Assembly: GCA_002245135.1 (NCBI GenBank)
Contig: NGBS01000292.1
Coordinates: 434,001 to 498,000 of the forward strand
DNA from: Proteromonas lacertae
Lineage: Eukaryota > Sar > Bigyra > Opalinata > Proteromonadidae
DNA: 64,000 nt
Direction: 5' to 3'
Under the pieces are notes generated by a model. That model worked only from the letters and a program-made list of their open reading frames with translations. It was not told the DNA's origin and did no database searches. Made by a program: the position numbers and the translations under genes. Shown here one piece after another: positions 12,505-22,374 of this stretch (position 1 is the first letter of the stretch; each line of letters begins with the position of its first letter).

Positions 12505-12723
12505 AAGGGCAGAAACAGAAGAGGTTGATGAAAAAAGTGTAGATTTTATCTAAATCACATAATAAATAATAAATATATACAGTTGGTTGTTTATTTTGCT
12601 TGCTAGAATTATTAAATTTATGATTACATGACATTATGACATGAAGAAAAGACAAAATTATTTTGGGTGTATGAAAAATTGTTTTGGTTTGTTTATTTCA
12701 GCGTGTTTTAACAGTCAAATAGA

Positions 12724-14069
12724 ATGGATCTAAAGTAATAATACTGTGAATATTATTTAGATTTGTGTTTGTGATTCACAGACATGGAGATAGATCTCCA
12801 CTTATGAATTACTTCAAAAGTACTGCAAATGAAGCTCGTTACGATGAATATTGGAAGTCTAGAGTATTATTTGGTTTATTAAAATTAATAAGGATTTGAA
12901 ATCTGAAATTGTAACAAAGATGAACAGTTTATTCCCATTTGTAGGTTCAGACATCAAAAAAGAACCATATCCATATGGAGAACTAACTGATGTAGGTTTG
13001 CCTGAACTTGAACAATTAGGACAAAAGCTAGTATTTGTTTATAAGAACTAATATTAATTAGAAAGAAAAATATGTAGATGAATACAAATTAATAAGCATT
13101 CCATTACAAGAGAAAGAAATCGTAGTAAATAGCACTCCGTTCAACAGAACAATTGAAAGTGTACAAGGTTTATTATGTGGTTTTTTGAATATTAATATAA
13201 CCTCCAATATATCAGAAGAATCATTAGAAAGTTTAAAACCTGAAGATTGGTATCCAGAAGTACAATCTACAAAGGATCAAATAGGATTTTCACAAAGTAA
13301 ATATATAAATAATTATGTCGTTATAGGTATGAATGCTCAACAAACTCTATCAAGATTGAACGAAGATGATTGGATGAATTTATCAAATAAATATAATCCA
13401 ATATTAAGAGAATGCTTAGAGGAATTCACATTTTTAAAAGAAAATAATAATAAAACAGCAATAACACCAGATTGGAGTTTAGTGGAAGATTATATAGTAA
13501 CATCAATTCATCACAAATTCGGTATTCTACCAAAAATTGAAAAACATAGTAATTTAATCAATAAAATAGCTCAAATAAAGAGGAAAGTATTATTATGTTA
13601 TCCGGTATTAACTAAATCATATATCGGTAATTTTTATAAATATATTTATTCATGTTTAAAGAAAGTATCAACTACAGAAAATTATCAAACAAAAATGATG
13701 ATTTATAGTGGACATGATACAAATTTATTAGATATCCTTTTTTTTCTCAATAATTTCATTTTCTTTTTTCTTTTTTCTTTAATTTCAAGTTCAAGATTGC
13801 TATATTTATTTTCTTCTGAATGTGATTTTGAAAGACCTGAGTATGCAAGTCATATTGAAATTGAGTTGTATTTAGAGAAAGAAACAAGTAAGTATTTTTT
13901 TCAAATTCTTTATCAGGACAAACCTATAAAGTTAAATATATCTCCTGAGGCTAATGGCTATTATCCTTTAGATAGTTATATGGAATTAGCTGTAACTCAG
14001 ACAAAATATATAATTCCGAAAGAATTATATCAGAATAAGAGAGAATCTAGTGGTTGTGACATATTTTAG
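12724..14069 (+). CDS. histidine acid phosphatase family protein
   Basis: Four exons, introns 12735-12760 (26 nt), 12864-12892 (29 nt) and 13031-13061 (31 nt). The spliced frame is exactly 420 codons. The N-terminus MDLKFVFVIHRHGDRSP carries the RHGxRxP phospho-acceptor motif. Further family marks are GELTDVGLPELEQLGQKL, NSTPFNRTIESVQGLL, and the proton-donor HD in MIYSGHDTNLLDI. These fit branch-2 histidine phosphatases (acid phosphatase, phytase, 2-phosphoxylose phosphatase). There is no signal peptide before the catalytic histidine, so a cytosolic enzyme is more likely than a lysosomal one. A Phe/Leu-rich run (about 13738-13810) follows the HD motif and may be a hydrophobic insert or a missed intron. 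Confidence 0.85.
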
Positions 14070-17000
14070 GTAAATTTTGTTAATTGTATATATAACTTGA
14101 CAGTATTGATGTTTTGTTTCTTTCACTAAAATGGACTGACTTTTTCTCAAGCTTCAAATCAGATCCAAGCCAACGTACAACAAACACGATAAGAATTTTC
14201 TAAGTGCTTTTTGTGACTTTAAATAGATTTTTCTCAATAACCATAAGGAATAAAATAGTAAAAATTTGTCAAACGATGTATCATGCTTTGAGCTTTATCA
14301 TAGTATACTTAGTTTCATAATTACCTCTTTCATGTCATTCGTCTGTTTTTGATATTTTACATTATAATTGAATAACAACAAACATAAATAATAACATTGA
14401 TATATTTTTATTTGATTTATATCATTTATTAGCTTTAAAAACTATAATACATCTCGAACTGTACTGATTTTAAATACCACGTATTTGGCTAATAGGGACT
14501 GAAATATGTTAATAAATTTTATACGTAATCACTACCTATATACGATATGTGTAGTATAGGAGTATTCCAGAAAGGACGATATTAATTTTGACTAGGTAAT
14601 TGAATGTAATCGTGATATTATGTGATTTTTGATGTATGTGTGTGTAGTTAAATAAAGCCATATTGCTATTTTTGACTAATTGCTTCTAATTAAGAAGATA
14701 TCAAAATATTTTTCATACGAGCACTATATGCTGTACTATTATGTTAATCTGAATAGCTAAACCCCATAAATACACTGTATAACATATATTATAGATAAAT
14801 TACTGAATCAATATTCTTCTCCCCTGGAATTCTGTTGCTATTCTAATAAAATAACTATTAAAATATAAAAATAACTATAATACTTATATAATCATCTATA
14901 ATATCTATAAACATAATAACAAATTAAAACATACCAGTATAGCTTAACATGCAAGTTGCTGATATTCTCTGCCTTTCATCGATTAGTACAATGCTAAACA
15001 GCTATAATAAAATATAATATACTAAAATAGTTATACTTTTTCTAATTGTAAAATATAATATATAAACTGGATGTTTCTACTGTTCTTCACCTGGAATTCT
15101 AATGCAATTCATCTAATGATAATATATAAATAAGAATATACTTTGAATTATTGAAATTATGTTCAATACTCTACTAACAATATATAAATAAGAATAATAT
15201 ACTAATATACTTATAAGAATATATTCATTTACCTATTATAAAATAATAAAAATAATACTGGATATACTAACTCAATAATACCACTATATACAAATCCACC
15301 AAATGTTATTTTCAAATAATGGAGTAAAAACTAATAGAGTAAATAATAGATCAAATACTTCTTAAATATAGGATTATCATTAACTTGATTCAATAAATAC
15401 AATGATTGAACTGTTTCTAAATCAATTAATCCAGGAATAACATCAGCTAAATACTCTTGAATTGGAGATGGTTTAGAAGCTTCCATGCTTTTTAATTACT
15501 ATGAATAAATAAAATAAAATCAGAATATTCGTATCATCATACTTAATTTTGGTGTTCTCATCGAATGAATTGTTGTAATTACGATATATGTCTTTTCTAC
15601 AGTTACTGTTTTGGCAACACCTGAAATCACACCAATTGTTGAATAAACATACCTAATAATTCATCCTAACAAAAATAATTATAAAAAATATACTAATTCA
15701 TCTTAGCTTCTTCATCATCAGACTTTACTATTTTATATTATAATAACAATTATACTTATTTGTATTTGTTGGATTAATCGTTGATGGTAAACTTGGTTTA
15801 TATTCTAATTATCCTAGTCTGACACCTAATTTAAATAACCTATTAATGATTATATATATGATAATTGCTATAATACCAATATGCTAAATTAACAGAAATA
15901 GTTGAATTTCCTACTACTTATAACTTCAATAATATGTTGTATATCAAAAGTGCCAAATGTATTAGCAAGGTAAGAGTTTGTATATGTAGTTGATGAGCTT
16001 TAGTAAGACAGACTAAATCAAAGCTGATAGTTGTATTTTTTTCTTCAAATGTTCTTAATTCTTCCCTTAGTTATAATATCTTTGATTTTTAATTATTAAA
16101 ACTTTAATCTAATTAACATATATGATAATATTATACTTCCTTCAACAATTATAATCAATTCCTGCTCTTTGTATTGTTTTGTCTATTATTTATCTGTAAT
16201 AACAACACTTGTGCTACCATTGTTATATTCTATATAAAATTATATACTATATATACTCATAACACAACAGAAGAAAAAAGAATTAAAGTGTATTTCAAAA
16301 ATTATATTCGTTTCAGACTTCCAGTTTTGAGAAATTAAATGAATGTATAAGTTTAGATTATTTTTATTATAGTGAATAGGTAATAATATATAGTGTACAT
16401 GTCAATTTGATGTTTGATTCACATAAAGATGGTTGAAATAAATATCCAAGTAAAAATGTGAAGTGAAAGGTGGTTAAGAGAAAGTAAATATGCAAATTAA
16501 TCTATTGGCTATAAAAGTTATTGTCTAAAAAATCAAATTTCAATAGATTCAAGGAATTATTTTATATGTGATTGTATTTATACTAATGTTACAACAAATT
16601 ACTATCATGTGAGTAGAATGAGTATAGTGAGTAATTTTTCGACTTGGTTATGCAAATTGTGAATATAGGAAGTGAAGAGAAGAGAGAATATGATAAACCT
16701 AAGAGAATATTACAATCTTCCACGTGTTTATACTATTAATTCAGTAGTAATATGTTATATGCAAAAGTATCATTAGCTAATGATTATTTGAATTACAATA
16801 TTTGTGATTAAAAAACTGATGGATTTTGTGACTAATACTCATCATCCATTATAAATGTAATAATAGATACCTAAGCCACTGACTATTTGTCAGGATAACG
16901 GCTTTTCCCCCCTTTGGCTTATTATACCAATAAAAAAACAGTAAGTTATAAAGGTTATTACTATTACTGTTATTATTATTATTATTATATAGATATATAT

Positions 17001-17079
17001 TATATTACTTTATAATGAAAAAATAAAAAAGAATAAAAGAGAATCAATTATACTCTAATATAATACATGATGATGTTTA
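14070..17079. other. gene-poor region with exon-like remnants
   Basis: No intact gene. The minus strand between about 14790 and 15900 holds short protein-like segments bounded by splice-like GT and AG: MEASKPSPIQEYLADVIPGL starting at about 15485, GVAKTVTVEKTYIVITTI around 15600, VLIDERQRISATCMLSYT around 14970, and two related pieces with RIPGE near 14825 and 15090. They do not join into one frame, so this looks like a decayed, unrecognised gene. The rest (14070-14780 and 15900-17079) shows only AT-rich sequence with no feature I can support. Confidence 0.4.
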
Positions 17080-17935
17080 TTATAGTAATTCTTACAACGT
17101 GTTAGTAGTTGATGATACTATTTATAATTTCAATGAAAATACTCAAAAATATTATGAGGTAGTTTTTTATGATTAATTCACAAATATTGATGAATTAATT
17201 AATATATACAATAATAAGAAAGTAAATATATATTTTTAAACAGACAAACCATCCATCATCATTACATTGTTAAGATTTAATGTTATTATAATTAAAATAA
17301 TCAATTCATATCTACAAAAGTGGTTCAATATTACTTAAGACAAAATTTAAATAATAAAAATGAAGATTTTCTTTTCTATAATAATGAAAAAGATGTCATA
17401 ATGGATAAAGTAATTGATAACTTTCTATTTCTAGCTTTTATATATTTCAGTAAAGTAATTACTACAAATGTAGAAAGAAATATACCATTGTTTTATAAGT
17501 TAATTGATTGTTATAAAAGAATTAATTATAAATACAGAGATTTTGGAAAGTTGGATAGAGAAATTATAAAGAAAGCAAATGAAGAGGTTATAATAGAGAA
17601 ATTATATTATCCTCAATTCTATAAAAGTTTTAATGTAATAAAGGGAAAAACAATCAATTGTGATAAAAAAATGGTAAGTAGTATTAATGATATAGATTCT
17701 ATCAATCCATTTTAATTCAAAAGAAATTATACTAGTAAAAAATCAGTGGAAGATATGGAATATTTGATTTTCCTTATTATTTAACACAAGTTATAATTGA
17801 TAGAATATTGTCATATAATTATACAATACAAAGTAAAGGATATGTTACAAGAGCAAGTAGAAACAATAAATCATCTGTTATAGAGTTTTTGAAAATTAAA
17901 GAAACAATTAATGAAGAATATAGAAAAGGTAACTA
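17080..17935 (+). pseudogene. unrecognised gene, left part, interrupted by the MULE
   Basis: A protein-coding texture runs from about 17296. VVQYYLRQNLNNKNEDFLFY to SINPF ends at a TAA (17713). Skipping one base there continues with NSKEIILVKNQWKIWNI to a TGA (17765); a second +1 step gives DFPYYLTQVIIDRILS and KGYVTRASRNNKSSVIEF, up to the transposon edge. I do not recognise the family. Earlier sequence (17080-17295) contains a possible exon (NVLVVDDTIYNFNENTQ) but many stops. The right part resumes at 24707. It is either a decayed gene or one that uses +1 shifts. Confidence 0.4.
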
Positions 17936-17944
17936 CATTTTTCA
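17936..17944. repeat. 9-bp target site duplication, left copy
   Basis: The sequence catttttca directly precedes the element and is repeated exactly at 24698-24706 on the other side. A 9-bp duplication is typical of Mutator-superfamily insertion. Confidence 0.95.
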
Positions 17945-20267
17945 GGGGTATTTTTTTTTGGGCAGCTGCTCAAATTTTGAACAGGCTGTTTCTAATAGCG
18001 CCATGAATCTTATATTGAAATTTGTCTGACTATTATTAATTATTTTAGCTTTTCTGAATTGTGTGTGGTATTTAGACATCATCAATGTTAATCATTAGAA
18101 TAATTATAAGAATTTTGTATATAAATTTATTGTACATAATAACTGTACATTGGACCTCCAGTTTTTATTCTAATTATTTTGTTATTTCAAGAGAAAAATG
18201 AAAAAATATAAATTTAGTCAAGCATTTGGCTTGATTTGAATTTGAAATTTATATATTTTGAGCATTTGTTATGTATAGCAACATATTTTTAATTTTAATT
18301 AAATAGATTTCAACTTTATCATAATTTTCAATTATATATATATCAAAAGTCCATATTCTTCGTATAATTATATATATTTTTAATTGGTTTAGATTTAAAG
18401 AATTATGAAAAGATTATAGATAGAATAGCATACGACTAAATTTATTATGGAATGGATTGATTCAAAAATATGGAAGAATGCGTGATAAGCCAGATAGTAA
18501 GGAATATAAATCAAAAATGGTTAAGAAAGAGTCTTACTATATCACTTGAAGAAATAAAGAACATAGTTGCATTGAAAAATGAGAATATAATCTAAATTTA
18601 AGTGATATATTTAAATATGAAATGGATTATACTCAAAGATATATTGAATGTAGTAATAATGGAATACAGGATGTGAAATGTAATGGTTGTAATAGGATTT
18701 ATAGGAATATCTTCTTCAGAAATTGATTCTTTTTATTAATTGATAATTTACACAAATATTTAACATTTATACTTTAATTTGTGTATTTAATATGTGTATG
18801 TTACTTAATATTAAATTGGCCTATATCAATGAATTTTAGGATTAAATATGCCAATTGTTGAACAAGATTCATTTACTTTCAACATTCAAAGATTGATAAA
18901 GATATAGATGACATGGTTAGCTTGTCGAAGAACTTGAATGTATTTAGAACTGAGTTAGGCAAATGACGTCCTTTTCGACTTTTGTCTTCACACGCTCAAA
19001 ATACCCAGTGTTTTCCTGTAGCTGTCCCTTTTGTCCATTTTGCTTTTTTATTATCTTTTTAGTTTTTCTGTAATAAATAGTAAAAATAATCAATCACTAA
19101 GCAATATATATCAATATAACACATTATACTCCTGCCCTACTGAAAAATTAACAAATAAATATATTATTTGTCAATTTAACTATTTTTTTAATATATTGTA
19201 GTTGCATTTAATTGTTTTCACTCATTTTTTATCCCATTTTATATGCTATTCCCTAATCTGTTTCTCTGTTTGTTATGTATCAATCCCTGTATAGAATAAC
19301 TACGTTCTATTAAGCTTCTAGAGTTTGGGATTGTTTGTATTCTATGAAGCTGCTACGTCTTTTATATGACATGATAAAATAAAAAAGCTTGAAAAGAAAT
19401 CAAGCTTGGATTTATTTCAAAGTTTAATATTTCGTGTTATGATTAAGTATTGTTTCTTTTTATGTTCATATGTTTGTAATGTTGTAAATTCGTATGTATA
19501 AATCTAAAAATTAATTACTGTTTCTTTGAAATACTGTGAATTAATGAATATTAAAATTTAGCTAAATTTAATCAGTTTATTTTACTGTATATATTCAAAT
19601 TAGTTATAAGTAGTTTATTAATTTACATTATATTCAGATTATGTCAATTTGTTTGATATTTCTATTATGAAGTGACGCTATTTATGTAAATGAACAATAC
19701 ATTTATAAGTATGTTATTTAGATAGATTTAATGATAAAATTTACATAATATTTTGATTAATAGAAATGAACATAGGTATATTTGTTCTTAAACAGGTTAA
19801 TATGTCTTATAAACAATAGGATATATAATATATGTAGTATTTATGATAAACAAATATTGAATAAAGGGACACAAAAGGAATACTGTCCTTCTTGAAAAAA
19901 ACATGTTCGATTTCCTTACAGGCTAGACGAGAGAAGAAAGGACAGAAAGGAGGATATGGCTCCAGAAGGATGTCCTTTCTGCAACTCATATATCACTATA
20001 TCAACATACATTATATCACATCACTCAATAATATAGAATTAATAATAACAATATAATAGAAATTATTGACAAAATTATTGAAAGTGTAATCTAGTATTTC
20101 AAGTATGAACTAGTACTTTTTTATGTTTAAAAATATTTAATCGTTTCATATTTTGTGGCATTATAATTTATAATCTATTTTCTATATCATACTTGAAAAT
20201 AAATAATACATGAACATAATAACTATTGATGCCAATGATTTTGTATCAGTTCCTACTAATGATAGTA
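17945..20267 (+). repeat. left terminal inverted repeat of the MULE
   Basis: This arm pairs with 22375-24697: position p matches 42642 minus p. Identity breaks exactly after 20267, where the left arm reads gac and the right arm ata. It contains the start of the transposase gene and a captured reductase fragment (18389-18510). A 60-codon ORF present in both arms (19807-19989 and 22653-22835) has no recognisable product. Confidence 0.93.
18389..18510 (+). pseudogene. captured fragment of a ribonucleotide reductase gene
   Basis: 18389-18413 is identical over 25 bases to the coding strand of the reductase gene (complement of about 61138-61162, LDLKNYEK). After a gap, 18464-18510 matches the stretch encoding KYGRMCDKPDNKDY (complement of about 60965-61010), mostly with A/G and C/T changes. 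About 110-130 bp of the source is missing between the two blocks. Stops interrupt the frame. The same fragment lies inverted in the right arm at 24132-24253. Confidence 0.8.
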
Positions 20268-21730
20268 GACATACAATAGTCGATCGAAGAAAAAAGGAGT
20301 TATATAAACAATGTCAAAAATACCCTCCTTTGGATTCTTTTTATAGCATTAATGAATCAATATTTCAGAAGAAATTTAAGTCAATTGGTACACAATATGA
20401 CTTTGAAGTAGTAGTTACTCATGGCAAAAATGTTAGCAAGGAAAAGACATTAAAATTTACTTGTAGTAAAGGAATGTGTCAATTTTATATCAAAGCAAAA
20501 TATACTGATTATCAAGTTCATGTCAAATTTAATCCACATTCCCATCAGCTGAATATGGTAAGTAAAAAGATAATTAGTGTTATGACGGATGATATTTTGA
20601 ATGAAGTGCATTGTATGGTTATGCAGACAAGAAACACATCTAAAGAAATTATTAATGTTATAAAAAATAATTATAATATTTCAACTCGTGTTATAAAACA
20701 GATAGATTGTGAAGTAAATAAACTACGTCAAATGTTACGAGATGAAAATTCTGGTAGATACAAATTCTATGAAAGTATAAAATCAAAGTATACATATTTC
20801 GAAAATTCTCACTGTACGCTTGTCATTTTAGACAAAATAAGGTTAAGTAAGTATAGTACATTGTGTTGTGATGGTACTTTTTCTATTTTTCTTGGTCATG
20901 AACAGCTATATGTTATATACTCTCAAGTCAGTCCTTCTTTATTAATTATAGTAGCTTTCGCAATTACTCAAAATAAAACCAGTGATACATACAAATTTAT
21001 ATTTAAGAATTTAAATCAATATTACAATATAAAGGCAGTTATTCACGACAAAGAGATGGCTGTTGTCAAAGCTCTAAAAGAATTAAATATTAAGTTTGTA
21101 TTCGACACCTTTCATCTTCTTATGTGTGTAAAAGATAAGTTGCTTAAACATTTATTATATCAATACATTAAAGATCCTAGTTCAATAAATATTAATGACT
21201 TAGATGAAAAATACAAAATCTATTTTAATAGGGATGGAATAACTAATTTTGGTATTTATGGATGTCACAGTAGTTCAGCAGTTGAATCTTTAAATCACAA
21301 AATCAAAAACGATTTAAAATATAGGAAATCACGCTATGATAATGTATTGACAGTACTAGAAAAACTTCATCAACAACAATTTGATAAAATACAATCAATT
21401 GCTTCTATAGAGAATGATAATAATTTATTATACCAAAATTTATTGTGGGAGGAGTGTAGTAGTAATATTTATAGAGAATTTGAGAGAGTGTATGAAGATA
21501 ACTATTCTAGCACATTTGATGAAGAATCTAATTCATATTATATTAACAATGAGTACAAAATTACAATGAATAATACAAATATCCAGTGTACTTGTTTTTT
21601 ACATAACTTTAGTGGAGTACCATGTTCTCACATACTCTATATAATAATAAAATATGGATTAAACTTTGAAATTATTCATTTAATATCAATGAATGTTTCA
21701 AAAGATATTTTCAATCAACCATTCCTATAA
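20210..21730 (+). CDS. MULE transposase (FAR1-like zinc finger, DDE, SWIM)
   Basis: The ORF has 506 codons. Order of domains: a FAR1/WRKY-GCM1-like zinc-binding region (TCSKGMCQFYIKAKY...FNPHSHQL, residues about 80-110); the MULE DDE core with Asp in CCDGTF (about 221), Asp in VIHDKEMAV (about 280) and Glu in SAVESLNHKIK (about 359); and a SWIM zinc finger CTCF...PCSH (from about 460). The first 19 codons lie inside the left inverted repeat. After the SWIM finger this frame soon ends at 21730, while the +2 frame carries on with protein-like sequence to 22200. The C-terminus may therefore be shifted by an indel near 21670-21690, or by two +1 steps at stops. Confidence 0.9.
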   Translation: MNIITIDANDFVSVPTNDSRHTIVDRRKKELYKQCQKYPPLDSFYSINESIFQKKFKSIGTQYDFEVVVTHGKNVSKEKTLKFTCSKGMCQFYIKAKYTDYQVHVKFNPHSHQLNMVSKKIISVMTDDILNEVHCMVMQTRNTSKEIINVIKNNYNISTRVIKQIDCEVNKLRQMLRDENSGRYKFYESIKSKYTYFENSHCTLVILDKIRLSKYSTLCCDGTFSIFLGHEQLYVIYSQVSPSLLIIVAFAITQNKTSDTYKFIFKNLNQYYNIKAVIHDKEMAVVKALKELNIKFVFDTFHLLMCVKDKLLKHLLYQYIKDPSSININDLDEKYKIYFNRDGITNFGIYGCHSSSAVESLNHKIKNDLKYRKSRYDNVLTVLEKLHQQQFDKIQSIASIENDNNLLYQNLLWEECSSNIYREFERVYEDNYSSTFDEESNSYYINNEYKITMNNTNIQCTCFLHNFSGVPCSHILYIIIKYGLNFEIIHLISMNVSKDIFNQPFL

Positions 21731-22200
21731 CAGATTACTATTTAGATTATGTTTATCCTGTTGATATAGAGATTATAAATAATACTATTGCTAGTGATGA
21801 TGTAGATACTGATAATATTAATATTCCTATTAATGATACTGAGTTGGATAAAACAGATATTGAAATATTACAGAAAATAATTAGTAATATATACAAAGCT
21901 GGCATGTTAAATGATATAGATGACACTGTTGAAGAAATATATCAACAAATTAAAAAACCACTTACCCAAAATCTTTATCACACTATATCTGAAAATGACT
22001 TTAACAGTTTCATTAATAAGGATTATACGAATATAAAACAAGAATCAGCTGTAACAATATTATCAATTATCTATTTATTAATAAGTAAAATCAAAAAAGG
22101 ATACATAATAATTGATAAGGATGTTGTACTAAACTACATTAATAATGAAGTGAAGAAGAGAAAAATAGTAATGGAAAAAAGACACAAAACATCATACTAA
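21670..22200 (+). CDS. probable C-terminal continuation of the transposase, different frame
   Basis: Open frame with NECFKRYFQSTIPITDYYLD, then ELDKTDIEILQKIISNIYKA and TISENDFNSFINKDYTNIKQ, ending in a Lys-rich tail. It overlaps the end of the main transposase ORF and has no good start of its own before 21844. Most likely it is the transposase C-terminus, read after a single-base frame change; a separate small protein is less likely. Confidence 0.5.
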   Translation, partial: NYSFNINECFKRYFQSTIPITDYYLDYVYPVDIEIINNTIASDDVDTDNINIPINDTELDKTDIEILQKIISNIYKAGMLNDIDDTVEEIYQQIKKPLTQNLYHTISENDFNSFINKDYTNIKQESAVTILSIIYLLISKIKKGYIIIDKDVVLNYINNEVKKRKIVMEKRHKTSY

Positions 22201-22315
22201 TGATAATATTATAACTTTTTTGAATTAAGATATTCTTATTGGAATTTATATTCTTTGTGTTAGTTGGATAAACAACTACAGCAATTGTTAAATGTTATTT
22301 ACGATGATCATCAGA

Positions 22316-22337
22316 AAAACCCTAACCCTAACCCTTT
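22316..22337 (+). repeat. short telomere-like CCCTAA tract
   Basis: Three tandem copies (aaccctaaccctaaccctt) just inside the right inverted repeat. CCCTAA/TTAGGG is the telomere unit of many eukaryotes. Its position in the unique centre of the transposon, not at a chromosome end, makes it an interstitial tract. Confidence 0.7.
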
Positions 22338-22374
22338 CTCCTTCTATTACTTCATCATTTATTCCATCTTCTAT

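Noticed and set aside
17140-17296. Chain of +1 skips extending the flank gene upstream
   Set aside because: In AT-rich noncoding DNA, skipping at every stop always gives an open frame, so without a recognised domain the reading proves nothing.
19807-19989. 60-codon ORF present identically in both MULE arms (also 22653-22835)
   Set aside because: It is duplicated only because the arms are inverted copies; no motif, no start context, and it lies upstream of the transposase where promoter sequence is expected.
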